Shown: one piece after another, positions 8,036-17,022 of the stretch
How the letters are laid out: the number at the start of each line of letters is the position of its first letter
Numbering within the stretch: position 1 is the first letter of the stretch
NCBI GenBank assembly: GCA_045536815.1
Contig: JAZSOH010000018.1
Coordinates: 20,797 to 84,796, forward strand
Direction of reading: 5' to 3'
Origin: UMGS1279 sp045536815
GTDB taxonomy: Bacteria > Bacillota > Clostridia > Oscillospirales > Acutalibacteraceae
Length of the DNA: 64,000 nucleotides
Notes under the pieces: model-generated
The model's database searches: none
Seen by the model: only the letters and a program-made list of their open reading frames with translations
What the model was told of the DNA's origin: nothing
Made by a program: the position numbers and the translations under genes

Positions 8036-9034
8036 GTGATAGCGGTAATTAAAAACAGTGCGACAAAAGAACAAATTGAGCATTTGGTTTCTTGGCTTAA
8101 AAGTCAGGAGCTTGACGTACATATTTCAAGAGGAGCAGATTATACCGTTTTAGGACTTGTTGGAGACACCACCAAGGTTGATATTGACCTTTTATCTAAC
8201 CTTGCAATAGTTGAAACAGCTAAGCGTGTTTCCGAGCCTTTTAAACAGTGTAACCGAAAATTCAAACCCGAAGATACTGTTATTTCGGTTGGAGACACCA
8301 AGATAGGTGGCGGCAATTTCTCAATAATTGCAGGGCCCTGCTCTATTGAGTCTGAAGAGCAAATTATAGCAGTCGCAAAGGCGGTTAAAAAGGCAGGTGC
8401 CACGCTTCTTCGTGGCGGCGCCTTTAAACCCCGTACCTCACCTTATGATTTCCAAGGGCTTAAGGCCGATGGCTTAGAGCTTCTTTTAGAGGCGAAGAAG
8501 GAAACGGGCATGCCCATTGTTAGCGAGATTATGAACCCCAATCATCTATCGCTTTTTGAGGATGTTGACGTTATACAGGTTGGCGCTAGAAATATGCAGA
8601 ATTTCGAGCTTTTAAAAGAACTTGGTAAAACGAGCAAGACAATTCTTTTGAAAAGGGGTCTTGCCAATACAATAAAAGAGTTTTTAATGAGCGCGGAATA
8701 TATTATGTCGGAGGGTAACAGTAATATAATACTTTGCGAAAGGGGAATTCGCACATACGAAACATACACAAGAAACACAATGGATATTTCGGCGATTCCT
8801 GTTTTGAAAGAGCTTACCCATTTGCCCGTTATTGCCGACCCAAGCCACGCAACAGGCAAATCAAAGCTTGTTTTACCAATGTCTTTAGCCTCTGTTGCGG
8901 CGGGTGCAGACGGACTTATGATAGAGGTGCATAACGACCCCGCAAAAGCCCTTTGCGATGGTGCACAGTCGCTTACTCCCGAACAGTTCGGCGAGGTAGT
9001 TAAGAAGGTTGAAACAGTAAAAAGCGTACTTTAA
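8036..9034 (+). CDS. aroF: 3-deoxy-7-phosphoheptulonate synthase (DAHP synthase)
   Basis: This 332-residue enzyme condenses phosphoenolpyruvate and erythrose 4-phosphate in the first step of aromatic amino-acid synthesis. About 70 N-terminal residues form a ferredoxin/ACT-like extension. The barrel follows with IIAGPCSIES near residue 97, RGGAFKPRTSPYDFQG, KRGLANTIKEF, and the metal-site region PVIADPSHATGKS near 270. This layout fits the type I-beta, AroF/KdsA-like class. Translation starts at GTG behind GGAGGAA, which follows the attenuator T-run directly. The upstream tyrosine leader and downstream tyrA indicate tyrosine-specific control. Confidence 0.94.
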   Translation: MIAVIKNSATKEQIEHLVSWLKSQELDVHISRGADYTVLGLVGDTTKVDIDLLSNLAIVETAKRVSEPFKQCNRKFKPEDTVISVGDTKIGGGNFSIIAGPCSIESEEQIIAVAKAVKKAGATLLRGGAFKPRTSPYDFQGLKADGLELLLEAKKETGMPIVSEIMNPNHLSLFEDVDVIQVGARNMQNFELLKELGKTSKTILLKRGLANTIKEFLMSAEYIMSEGNSNIILCERGIRTYETYTRNTMDISAIPVLKELTHLPVIADPSHATGKSKLVLPMSLASVAAGADGLMIEVHNDPAKALCDGAQSLTPEQFGEVVKKVETVKSVL

Positions 9035-9078
9035 GCAAAATTAATTTATATATTTTTTTAGAAAAAGAGGGACTTAAT

Positions 9079-9909
9079 ATGACAGTTGGAATAGTAGGTC
9101 TAGGTCTTATAGGCGGCTCGGTTGCAAAGGCATTTAAAGCCGCCGGACACAGTATTTTAGCCTTTGATACTGACAAAATTATGCTTGATTATTCGGTTAT
9201 GTGCGAGGTTACTGACAAGGTACTCACAAAAGAAAACCTTAATGAATGTGATATTTTATTCCTTGCCGCTTTCCCAAAGGTTTGTGCGCAGTATTTAGAG
9301 GAAATGTCGGAGTATATATCCAAAGATGCTTTGGTAATAGACTGTTGCGGAACAAAGCGAGAGATTTGCAAGGTTGGTTTTGAAAAGGCAGAAAAATACG
9401 GCTTCACCTTTGTTGGCGGTCATCCAATGGCAGGTACCCATAAATCTGGCTTTAAATATAGCAGAGAAAATATGTTTAGCGGTGCGCCTATGGTTATTGT
9501 TCCGCCAAGGTTTGACGATATGCAGCTTTTAGATAGGGTTAAAAAGGCTTTGGCGCCTTTAATGTTTGGTAGCATATCGGTAACAACTGCAGAGAAGCAT
9601 GACAAGATGATAGCCTTTACATCACAAATGGCTCATATAGTATCAAACGCTTTTGTTAAAAGCCCAACCGCGTTGGAGCATAAGGGCTTTTCGGCAGGAA
9701 GCTATAAGGATTTAACCCGTGTTGCTTGGCTTAATCCTGCGATGTGGACAGAACTATTTTTAGAAAATGGCGATTTTCTACTCGAAGAATTAAACACCTT
9801 GATTGATAATCTTTTAAAGGTTAAAGCTTCTATTGAAAAGGGTGATAAAGCTACCCTTTTTGACCTTTTGGAAGAGGGAAGAAAGATTAAAGGCGAAATT
9901 GATGGATAA
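9079..9909 (+). CDS. tyrA: Prephenate dehydrogenase
   Basis: A 276-residue NAD(P)-dependent enzyme converting prephenate to 4-hydroxyphenylpyruvate, the tyrosine branch. The N-terminal Rossmann motif is VGIVGLGLIGGSVA. The substrate-binding catalytic histidine is in VGGHPMAGTHKSG near residue 114, and the helical C-terminal domain has TSQMAHIVSNAF. There is no C-terminal ACT domain, so feedback control may rest on attenuation of the operon. It lies 44 bases after aroF without an intervening terminator, forming a two-gene tyrosine operon. Confidence 0.93.
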   Translation: MTVGIVGLGLIGGSVAKAFKAAGHSILAFDTDKIMLDYSVMCEVTDKVLTKENLNECDILFLAAFPKVCAQYLEEMSEYISKDALVIDCCGTKREICKVGFEKAEKYGFTFVGGHPMAGTHKSGFKYSRENMFSGAPMVIVPPRFDDMQLLDRVKKALAPLMFGSISVTTAEKHDKMIAFTSQMAHIVSNAFVKSPTALEHKGFSAGSYKDLTRVAWLNPAMWTELFLENGDFLLEELNTLIDNLLKVKASIEKGDKATLFDLLEEGRKIKGEIDG

Positions 9910-9976
9910 AATAGGTTTCTAATTTAAAAATTTTGTTGTAATTAGAAAACTTATGTGCTAAAATGGTTATTAACAA

Positions 9977-10008
9977 AGTCGGTCTTTTGACCGACTGTAC
10001 TTTTTTTA
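9977..10008 (+). terminator. Intrinsic terminator after tyrA
   Basis: AGTCGGTC, loop TTTT, GACCGACT, then GTAC and a run of seven T. It lies only 15 bases before the GTG of the next gene, so it may also affect nfnA expression. Confidence 0.8.
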
Positions 10009-10022
10009 CTTGAGGTGAAAAC

Positions 10023-10865
10023 GTGTTTCGTATAGTAAGCAAGGTCCCACTTACCAAAACTGTTACAAAAATGGTTGTTGAGGCTCCTTTTATCGCAAAA
10101 AAGGCAGAGCCGGGTCAATTTATAATTTTTCGTGCTAAAGAGGATAGCGAACGCGTTCCTCTTACTATTGCGGATTTTGATAGGCAGCTTGGTACAGTTA
10201 CCATAATTTATCAGGTGGTTGGCGGCTCTACAATGGAGCTTGACTCTTTAAATGAAGGCGACTATATTTTAGATTTTGTTGGTCCACTGGGCACTAAAAG
10301 TAAACTAGAGGGACTAAAAAAGGTTGCAGTTGTTGGTGGCGGCGTAGGTGGCGCTATTGCTTATCCTATCGCAAAAAAGCTAAACAGCTTGGGAGCTACC
10401 GTACATACCGTTATGGGCTTTAGAAACAAAGATTTAGTTATTTTGGAAGATGAGTTTAAAAAGGTTAGCGATACCTTTAAAATAATGACAGATGACGGTA
10501 GCTACGGCGAAAAAGGTCTTGTTACAAACGCTTTGGAAAGCCTTATTTTAGAGGGTAATGAGTATGACGAGGTTTTCGCTATAGGACCGCTTGTTATGAT
10601 GAAATTCGTTAGCCTGTTGACAAAAAAATACGGCATCAAAACAACCGTTAGTATGAATCCTATTATGATTGATGGGACAGGTATGTGCGGTGGTTGTAGG
10701 CTTACAGTTGGTGGCGAAACAAAGTTCGCTTGTGTTGACGGTCCCGATTTTGACGGTCATCTTGTAGATTTTGACGAGGCTATGAAACGTTCTGATATGT
10801 ATAAAGATTTTGAGCAGCATTCACGCGAGGCAGACTGCAATTTGCTCAAAAAGGGGGATAAATAA
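10023..10865 (+). CDS. nfnA: NfnA-type FAD/[2Fe-2S] flavoprotein subunit
   Basis: A 280-residue member of the dihydroorotate/sulfide dehydrogenase-like FAD-NAD binding family. The FAD part has PLTIADFD and FVGPLGTKS, the nucleotide-binding strand is VAVVGGGVGGAIAYP, and the C-terminal iron-sulfur cysteines are in GTGMCGGCR and FACVDGPDFDGH. It starts at GTG after GAGGTG. It abuts the gene for the large subunit, so the pair should form NfnAB. NfnAB is the electron-bifurcating complex that makes two NADPH from NADH and reduced ferredoxin in many anaerobes. A glutamate-synthase role is a less likely reading. Confidence 0.85.
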   Translation: MFRIVSKVPLTKTVTKMVVEAPFIAKKAEPGQFIIFRAKEDSERVPLTIADFDRQLGTVTIIYQVVGGSTMELDSLNEGDYILDFVGPLGTKSKLEGLKKVAVVGGGVGGAIAYPIAKKLNSLGATVHTVMGFRNKDLVILEDEFKKVSDTFKIMTDDGSYGEKGLVTNALESLILEGNEYDEVFAIGPLVMMKFVSLLTKKYGIKTTVSMNPIMIDGTGMCGGCRLTVGGETKFACVDGPDFDGHLVDFDEAMKRSDMYKDFEQHSREADCNLLKKGDK

Positions 10866-12260
10866 ATGGTAGAAAAAAATATGTCCCCTAAAAAAACAAA
10901 GATGCCTACTTTGGCAGCGGATATAAGAAATAAAACCTTTAGCGAGGTTTCTCTAGGGTATACTTCCGAAATGGCTGTTTCAGAGGCTAAAAGGTGCCTT
11001 AGCTGCCCTAACAAGCCCTGTAAAACTGCCTGCCCTGTTGGTATTGATATACCAAGGTTTATTTCCTTTGTTGCAAAGGGCGATTTTGAAAGCGCCTATG
11101 AGGTTATAAGTGAAAGCTCCTCGCTTCCTGCTGTTTGCGGTAGGGTTTGCCCACAAGAAAATCAGTGCGAGGGCAAATGCGTAAGGGGACTTAAAGGCGA
11201 AAGCGTGGGTATTGGAAGGCTGGAACGCTTTGTTGCCGATTGGTATAGGGAAAATGTCTCAAAAGAGGTTTTGCCCCCTAAATCAAACGGCAAAAAGGTT
11301 GCTATTATCGGTTCGGGACCAAGCGGACTTACCGCCGCGGGTGACCTTGCAAAAAAAGGCTACGATGTTACGATTTTTGAGGCGCTTCATACTGCGGGTG
11401 GTGTTTTAGTTTACGGAATTCCTGAATTCAGGCTCCCTAAAAACATTGTTGCCAGTGAGGTTGAGGGACTTAAAAAGCTTGGCGTTAAGATAGAAACCAA
11501 TATGGTAATAGGCAAGGTGCTCTATATAGATGAGCTTTTTGAAATGGGTTACGAGGCAGTTTATATTGCTTCGGGCGCGGGGCTACCGAAATTTATGGGT
11601 ATCCCGGGTGAGAGCTTAAAGGGTGTTTATTCCGCTAATGAATATTTAACCCGAATAAATCTTATGAAGGCTTACCTTGATAGTAGCAAAACCCCAATAA
11701 AGAAAAGCGAAAAGGTTGCAGTTGTTGGCGGCGGTAACGTTGCTATGGATGCCGCAAGAAGTGCAAAGCGCTTAGGCGCGAAAGAGGTTTACATTGTTTA
11801 TAGGCGCGGTATGGAAGAGCTTCCCGCAAGGAAAGAAGAGGTTGAACACGCTATAGAGGAGGGAATTATTTTCAAAACCCTCACAACACCTATAGAGGTT
11901 TTGGGTGATGAAAAAGGTAATGTCTGCGGTATGGTTTGTGCCGAGATGGAGCTTGGAAACCCCGACGAAAGCGGTAGAAGAAGACCCGTTTTGAAGGAAA
12001 ATAGCGAGTTTACTCTTACTATTGATACTATGATAATGTCGATAGGAACAAGCCCAAATCCACTTATTAGAAGCACAACTCCCGGCCTTGAAGCCGACAA
12101 AAGAGGCTGTATTATCACAAAAGACGAAAGCGGCCTTACATCAAGAGAGGGTGTGTACGCAGGTGGCGACGCGGTAACAGGCGCCGCAACCGTAATACTT
12201 GCAATGGGGGCAGGAAAAACTGCTGCCGGTGCAATTGATGAGTATTTAAAGAATAAATAG
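10866..12260 (+). CDS. nfnB: NfnB / glutamate synthase small-subunit-like flavoprotein
   Basis: A 464-residue iron-sulfur flavoprotein often annotated as gltA. The N-terminal domain has two cysteine clusters, CLSCPNKPCKTACPVGI and CGRVCPQENQCEGKC, for [4Fe-4S] centres. The first dinucleotide fold is VAIIGSGPSGLTAAGDLA near residue 148, the second is VAVVGGGNVAMDAARSAKR near 285, and the end motif is GVYAGGDAVTGAATVI. It starts immediately after nfnA (ATAAATG). The neighbouring nfnA, and no large glutamate synthase subunit in view, favour NfnAB over GOGAT. A strong terminator follows. Confidence 0.87.
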   Translation: MVEKNMSPKKTKMPTLAADIRNKTFSEVSLGYTSEMAVSEAKRCLSCPNKPCKTACPVGIDIPRFISFVAKGDFESAYEVISESSSLPAVCGRVCPQENQCEGKCVRGLKGESVGIGRLERFVADWYRENVSKEVLPPKSNGKKVAIIGSGPSGLTAAGDLAKKGYDVTIFEALHTAGGVLVYGIPEFRLPKNIVASEVEGLKKLGVKIETNMVIGKVLYIDELFEMGYEAVYIASGAGLPKFMGIPGESLKGVYSANEYLTRINLMKAYLDSSKTPIKKSEKVAVVGGGNVAMDAARSAKRLGAKEVYIVYRRGMEELPARKEEVEHAIEEGIIFKTLTTPIEVLGDEKGNVCGMVCAEMELGNPDESGRRRPVLKENSEFTLTIDTMIMSIGTSPNPLIRSTTPGLEADKRGCIITKDESGLTSREGVYAGGDAVTGAATVILAMGAGKTAAGAIDEYLKNK

Positions 12261-12266
12261 TATATT

Positions 12267-12304
12267 AAACCCCTAAGGGCGAATGGTATCGCCCTTAGGG
12301 GTTT
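12267..12304 (+). terminator. Intrinsic terminator of the nfnAB operon
   Basis: AAACCCCTAAGGGCGA and TCGCCCTTAGGGGTTT form a perfect 16-bp stem; the T-run after it is weak. Confidence 0.85.
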
Positions 12305-12377
12305 ACATTTTTTACTATATTTTTTTACAGTATTTAAGGGCTTAAAATAAAAGGGGAAGGCGTGGTATAATTTGTGT

Positions 12378-12534
12378 AGCCAAAGCACTTAAACCTGACC
12401 AGCCTAAAAGGGCGGTTTTAAGGTATCTTTTGGCTCTTTGTCGCATATAGGCGACAGGATTTACAAGTATTTTAACAAAGCCACAGCGAAAAATACTTGT
12501 TTCAAAATCTGATTCAAGTTTAAATGCTTTGGCT
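12378..12534 (+). ncRNA. Unidentified 157-nt structured RNA upstream of the SH3/C39 gene
   Basis: A 17-bp closing stem with one mismatch joins AGCCAAAGCACTTAAAC (12378-12394) to GTTTAAATGCTTTGGCT (12518-12534). Inside are CCTAAAA-GGGCGG-TTTTAAGG (12403-12423), TGTCGC-N6-GCGACA (12439-12456), and a perfect 11-bp stem ACAAGTATTTT/AAAATACTTGT (12463-12500). The 16-base loop of that last stem contains AACAAAGCC, complementary to GGCTCTTTGT at 12432-12441 apart from two extra bases, so a pseudoknot is possible. It ends 30 bases before an ATG. I do not recognise it as a named riboswitch class. The 5' third recurs at 34629-34692. Confidence 0.65.
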
Positions 12535-12563
12535 AGCCTTTATTGGCGGAAAGGAAGGGAAAA

Positions 12564-13517
12564 ATGAAAAAACTTTTCAAAATATTATCGGTGCTTATAA
12601 TGGTTTTTGCTCTTGTAATGCCTATAAAAACATCGGCGGCTACAATGAGTTCAAAGGCGGGAATTGTAGCAACCGAAAGCGATAACCTGAATGTTAGGAA
12701 AACGGCAAGTACCAAGGGGACTATTTTAACTTCGCTTAAAAAAGGTAGCTACATAACCCTAATTTCTAAATCAGGAGATTGGTGGTATGTAGAATATTCT
12801 AAGGGGAAATATGGTTACTGCCATTTAGATTATATTAAAACAAAAAGCGGCACTGCTAAACGGGTAAATCTTTCTTCGGGTACACTAAATGTAAGAAGTA
12901 AGGCAGGTACAAGCCAAAAAATTGTAGGGTCGCTTTCAAATAATCAAATCGTTATAGTTTTAAGCGAATCAGATGGATGGAGCAGGGTGCTTTATGACGG
13001 CACGAAAACAGGCTTTGTTAGTAGTAAATACCTTAGTAGCAGTAGTGTAAAAACCGTAAAACTGAGTGTGCCTAGCTTTAAGCAAACCGACTCGCGTTGG
13101 GCAAATGTAAAGATTGGAAGCTCAGGTAAAACTATTTCTCAAATAGGTTGTGCCACAACCGCTATCGCTATGGTTGAAAGCTATAGGCAAGGCAAAACTA
13201 TAACCCCCGATGTTATGAGCAAAAGACTTAAATACACATCTTCGGGTAGCGTTTATTGGCCATCTCACTATACCGTCGTTACAAGCAGTAGTGGATATAT
13301 TTCAAAAATAAAGTCAAAAATTGATTCAAAGAAACCAATACTTTTCGGCGCCAAGAATAAATACGGAGCGCAACACTGGGTTGTGGTAATAGGTTATACG
13401 GGCTCGGGTAATAAAACAAGCGACTTTTTAATTAACGACCCCGGTAGCAACAAAAGAACAACCCTTGCACAGTTTTTAAGCGCATACCCAACATTTTATA
13501 AATATTTTAGCTATTAA
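12564..13517 (+). CDS. Secreted protein with two SH3b domains and a C39-like peptidase domain
   Basis: A 317-residue exported protein. A signal peptide (MKKLFKILSVLIMVFALVM) is followed by two bacterial SH3 repeats with LNVRKTAS near residue 44 and LNVRSKAG near 105, which probably bind cell wall. The C-terminal domain (about 165-317) resembles C39-like cysteine peptidases: catalytic cysteine in QIGCATTAIAM, histidine in AQHWVVVIGY, aspartate in LINDPGS. The start is the ATG behind AAGGAAGGG; an upstream in-frame TTG lies in the ribosome-site region. The substrate could be wall peptide or secreted protein. The structured RNA upstream suggests RNA-level control. Confidence 0.83.
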   Translation: MKKLFKILSVLIMVFALVMPIKTSAATMSSKAGIVATESDNLNVRKTASTKGTILTSLKKGSYITLISKSGDWWYVEYSKGKYGYCHLDYIKTKSGTAKRVNLSSGTLNVRSKAGTSQKIVGSLSNNQIVIVLSESDGWSRVLYDGTKTGFVSSKYLSSSSVKTVKLSVPSFKQTDSRWANVKIGSSGKTISQIGCATTAIAMVESYRQGKTITPDVMSKRLKYTSSGSVYWPSHYTVVTSSSGYISKIKSKIDSKKPILFGAKNKYGAQHWVVVIGYTGSGNKTSDFLINDPGSNKRTTLAQFLSAYPTFYKYFSY

Positions 13518-13552
13518 AAAAATCCCAAACGGAATTTCCGTTTGGGATTTTT
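13516..13552. terminator. Bidirectional terminator between convergent genes
   Basis: AAAAAATCCCAAACGGAA and TTCCGTTTGGGATTTTT form a perfect stem with A and T runs on the two sides, serving both the SH3/C39 gene and asnS. Confidence 0.92.
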
Positions 13553-13556
13553 GAAT

Positions 13557-14948
13557 TTAAAATTCTGCGTTGCCGACAGTTCTTGGATAAAGTAAAACGT
13601 CGCGGATATTGGACATACCTGTAAGGTACATAATTGCCCTTTCAAAGCCAAGGCCAAAACCTGCGTGTTTTGTTCCGCCGTATTTACGAAGGTCCATATA
13701 CCACCAATAATCTTCTTCGTTAAGGCCAAATTCTTTAATTCTTTCGGCCAAAACATCAAATCTTTCTTCTCTTTGGCTGCCGCCTATAATCTCGCCGATG
13801 CCGGGAACAAGACAGTCCATAGCGGCAACGGTTTTACCGTCATCGTTAAGGCGCATATAAAATGCCTTAATCTCCTTCGGATAGTCGGTAACGAAAACGG
13901 GACGCTTGAAGATTTCTTCAGTGAGGTAACGCTCGTGCTCGGTTTGTAAATCACAGCCCCACTCAACCTTAAAGTCAAACTTATCGTTATTTTTCTTTAA
14001 AAGTTCAATGGCTTCGGTGTAGGTTACTCTGCCAAAATCGGCTTCAACAATACCCTTAAGGCGCTCAATTAGGCCGTTATCAACAAACTTGTTGAAAAAC
14101 TCCATCTCTTCGGGGGCGTTTTCCAAAACGTAGTTAATAACAAATTTAAGCATATCCTCAGCAAGTGCCATATCGTCGTTTAAGTCGGCAAAAGCAATTT
14201 CAGGCTCAATCATCCAAAACTCTGCCGCGTGGCGAGTAGTGTTAGAGTTTTCTGCACGGAAGGTGGGGCCAAAGGTATAAACGTTTCTAAATGCCATAGC
14301 GTAGGTTTCGGCGCTAAGCTGACCGCTAACCGTTAGGTTGGCCGACTTACCGAAAAAGTCTTTGGAATAATCAACCCTTCCGTCCTCGGTAGGAATGTTT
14401 TCTAAATCAAGTGTAGTAACGCGGAACATTTCACCCGCACCCTCACAGTCGCTGGCTGTGATAATGGGTGTATGTGTATAAACAAAGTTTCTTTCGTTAA
14501 AAAACTTGTGAATTGCATACGCCGCAAGAGAACGAACACGGAAAACCGCAGAGAATGTGTTTGTTCTGGGCCTTAGGTGAGCAATGGTACGAAGATACTC
14601 AAGTGAATGGCGCTTTTTCTGAAGCGGATAATCGGGAGTAGATGTACCCTCAACCTCAATTTTAGAAGCCTTAATTTCAAAGGGTTGTTTTGCTTCGGGG
14701 GTAAGCACCAAGGCACCCTCAATATTAAGGGCGGCGCCACCGTTTTGTGAAGCAATTTCTTTATAGTTTTCTAAAATTTCGCTTTCGAAAACAACCTGAA
14801 TGTTTTTAAAGAAAGTGCCATCATTTACCTCGATAAACCCAAAAACGTTTGATGAACGAATTGTTCTTATCCAACCCGAAATTTTAACCTGTTGGTCTTT
14901 AAAGCTTTCGGGATTTCTAAAAATCTCTTTAACAGTTGTTTTAATCAT
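13557..14948 (-). CDS. asnS: Asparaginyl-tRNA synthetase
   Basis: A 463-residue class IIb synthetase that charges tRNA-Asn. An N-terminal OB-fold (about residues 15-110, VKISGWIRTIRSSN) binds the anticodon. The catalytic core has motif 2 FRAENSNTTRHAAEFWMIE near residue 230 and motif 3 GFGLGFERAIMYL near 440. An AsnRS rather than AspRS identity is supported by GSQREERFD and close linkage to asnA, 26 bases upstream. The ribosome site is TTTGGAGG. No T-box leader is visible ahead of the operon. Confidence 0.95.
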   Translation of the reverse strand: MIKTTVKEIFRNPESFKDQQVKISGWIRTIRSSNVFGFIEVNDGTFFKNIQVVFESEILENYKEIASQNGGAALNIEGALVLTPEAKQPFEIKASKIEVEGTSTPDYPLQKKRHSLEYLRTIAHLRPRTNTFSAVFRVRSLAAYAIHKFFNERNFVYTHTPIITASDCEGAGEMFRVTTLDLENIPTEDGRVDYSKDFFGKSANLTVSGQLSAETYAMAFRNVYTFGPTFRAENSNTTRHAAEFWMIEPEIAFADLNDDMALAEDMLKFVINYVLENAPEEMEFFNKFVDNGLIERLKGIVEADFGRVTYTEAIELLKKNNDKFDFKVEWGCDLQTEHERYLTEEIFKRPVFVTDYPKEIKAFYMRLNDDGKTVAAMDCLVPGIGEIIGGSQREERFDVLAERIKEFGLNEEDYWWYMDLRKYGGTKHAGFGLGFERAIMYLTGMSNIRDVLLYPRTVGNAEF

Positions 14949-14974
14949 AATTTTCCTCCAAAAAAACCTACGAT

Positions 14975-15982
14975 TTACAAAAGAGTAATGCCGTGCTTTT
15001 CACATTCTAAAATAGTATGTTCGTCCCAAATGCTTGACTGAACCTCGCCAATGTGTGCGGTGCCAAGAATTAACATACAAAGCCTTGACTGACCAATACC
15101 GCCGCCTATAGTAAGGGGAAGCTCGTCATTTAAAAGCATCTTATGGAACATAAGATTTCGCCTTTCATCACAGCCCGAAATTTTAAGCTGACTGTCAAGC
15201 GCTTTTTTATCAACCCTTATTCCCATAGAAGAAATTTCCATAGCTTTATTTAGTGTGTCGTCCCAAAAGAAGATATCGCCGTTTAGCGACCAGTCGTCAT
15301 AGTCGGGCGCACGGTTATCGTGCGGCTTGCCCGATTTTAGAGCGCCGCCAATTTGCATAATAAAAACGGTCTTTTTTTCTTTGGTTATTTCATTTTCTCT
15401 TTCACTTGGGGTAAGGTTCGGGTAAAGTTCTTCAAGTTCACTTGTTGTAATAAAGGTTACTTCACTATTAAGGTTGCTGCAAAGCTGTGGAAAGCGAATT
15501 CTCAAATGGTCGTTAGTATCACAAATAGCCTTAACAATAGCTTTAACAACAAGCTTTAAATATTCAGTGTTTCTGGTTTCTTTTGTGATAATTTTTTCCC
15601 AGTCCCACTGGTCAACGTAGATAGAATGAAGATTATCAAGCTCTTCATCGCGGCGGATAGCGTTCATATCGGTATAAAGGCCTTCACCTATTTTAAAGTT
15701 ATATCTTTTAAGTGCGAGGCGCTTCCACTTAGCAAGGGAATGAACGATTTGCGCATCATCGCCTACCGCCGGTATATCAAAAGAAACAGGGCGCTCAATG
15801 CCGCTTAAATTATCATTAAGACCTGACGCCTCCGTAACAAAAAGCGGTGCAGAAACACGCTTTAAATTCAGTGCGGTAGCAAGTTCATGCTGAAAGGTTT
15901 GTTTTATGCATGAAATTGCACGTTGCATATCGTACCTATCAAGTAGGGGACGATAATTTTCGGGTATAAATGTCTTTTTCAC
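14975..15982 (-). CDS. asnA: Aspartate--ammonia ligase (asparagine synthetase A)
   Basis: A 335-residue class II synthetase-like enzyme that makes asparagine from aspartate, ammonia and ATP. Recognisable stretches are VSAPLFVTEASGLNDNLSG near residue 42, YTDMNAIRRDEELDN, and the C-terminal GGGIGQSRLCMLIL. Length (about 330) is usual. It is first in a two-gene operon with asnS, coupling asparagine supply to its charging. Confidence 0.95.
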   Translation of the reverse strand: MKKTFIPENYRPLLDRYDMQRAISCIKQTFQHELATALNLKRVSAPLFVTEASGLNDNLSGIERPVSFDIPAVGDDAQIVHSLAKWKRLALKRYNFKIGEGLYTDMNAIRRDEELDNLHSIYVDQWDWEKIITKETRNTEYLKLVVKAIVKAICDTNDHLRIRFPQLCSNLNSEVTFITTSELEELYPNLTPSERENEITKEKKTVFIMQIGGALKSGKPHDNRAPDYDDWSLNGDIFFWDDTLNKAMEISSMGIRVDKKALDSQLKISGCDERRNLMFHKMLLNDELPLTIGGGIGQSRLCMLILGTAHIGEVQSSIWDEHTILECEKHGITLL

Positions 15983-16069
15983 TGATGCCCTCTCCTTTCC
16001 TTTATTATAAAATAAATCTATTTAACCATTATACATTAGTTTAAAACTAATGTCAATTAAATATTACCC

Positions 16070-16882
16070 CTATTTTTCCAAAAGAATATCTAAAATTTCC
16101 CTACAAGACGAAAGTGTTATATCGGGTTTTTCCCTCGAAGCGTTTAGTATGCTTTGGTCGGTTTCGCCGCTTAAAACTAAAATAGAAAGTGCGCCTGCAT
16201 TTAAGCCGCTTTTAATGTCGGTATATATTCTGTCCCCCACAACAGCGGTTTTTTCGGGAGAAACACCGAATTTTTCCATAGCCAAAATTGGCATAAGGGG
16301 GCTTGGCTTACCGATAAATTGTGGACGTTTTTTAGCTACGTTATAAAGCATTTCACAAACGCTTCCACAGTCGGGAACACTGCCAAATTCAGTAGGGCAA
16401 ACAAGGTCGGGATTAGTGGCAAAAAACGGTATATCCCTTTCGCAAAGCAGCCTTGAAACATCCTCTAATTTTTTAAAGGTAAGCTCGGTATCAAATCCCA
16501 TTACAATAACTTCGGTTTCATTTAAATCTTCGGTGATTTTAAAGCCTTCGCTCTCAAGCTCTTTCTTTAAAGAATTTGTTCCGCAAACATAAAGCTTTGC
16601 AGACGAATAATCCTTTTTAAGATGATAGGCAGTAGCCTGGGAAGAGGTTAAAAAATCGTTTTCGGTTGCCGAAATCCCAAGACTTTCAAGCTTTTTAACA
16701 TAGTCTTTTACGCTTTTAGAGGAGTTATTTGTAATAAAAAGATAGTTTTTGCCCTTTTCTCTTATCTTGCAAAGAAGCTCTTTTGTAAAATCAAAAAGGG
16801 TGTTGCCGAGGTATAGAGTTCCGTCCATATCAAACAAAAACAGTTCGCAGTCTAAAATTCGATTTGCAGAATGTTTATCCAT
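16070..16882 (-). CDS. HAD-IIA family sugar/nucleotide phosphatase (NagD-like)
   Basis: A 270-residue HAD phosphatase. Motif I is LFDMDGTLYLGN with the nucleophilic aspartate near residue 13, motif II is FITNNSS, and motif IV VGDRIYTDIKSG is near 215. The C2-type cap lies between motifs II and III. The start is the ATG with AAGGTGG nine bases upstream; a GTG three codons earlier overlaps the ribosome site. The family hydrolyses small phosphates such as glycerol phosphate, p-nitrophenyl phosphate or UMP; the substrate here is unknown. Confidence 0.85.
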   Translation of the reverse strand: MDKHSANRILDCELFLFDMDGTLYLGNTLFDFTKELLCKIREKGKNYLFITNNSSKSVKDYVKKLESLGISATENDFLTSSQATAYHLKKDYSSAKLYVCGTNSLKKELESEGFKITEDLNETEVIVMGFDTELTFKKLEDVSRLLCERDIPFFATNPDLVCPTEFGSVPDCGSVCEMLYNVAKKRPQFIGKPSPLMPILAMEKFGVSPEKTAVVGDRIYTDIKSGLNAGALSILVLSGETDQSILNASREKPDITLSSCREILDILLEK

Positions 16883-17022
16883 AAAAACCACCTTTTATTG
16901 CATTATAAAAAATATGATACTACATTTCGTAAAAAAATGCAATATTAGGCGATTTTTTCTTGATTTTGGGGAGCTTTTTTGTTATAATAATTTGTGTAAT
17001 TTTTTAAATAAGGAATGGTTTT

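Noticed and set aside
10023..12260. Glutamate synthase (GltA/GltB-type).
   Set aside because: No large glutamate synthase subunit is present, and the abutting FAD/[2Fe-2S] subunit matches NfnA, so NfnAB explains the pair better.
15983..16069. T-box leader for asnA/asnS, and likewise before valS and thrC.
   Set aside because: The upstream gaps are too short for a T-box and lack the AGGGTGGNACCGCG core. Only aroF has an amino-acid-sensing leader, and that one is peptide-based.
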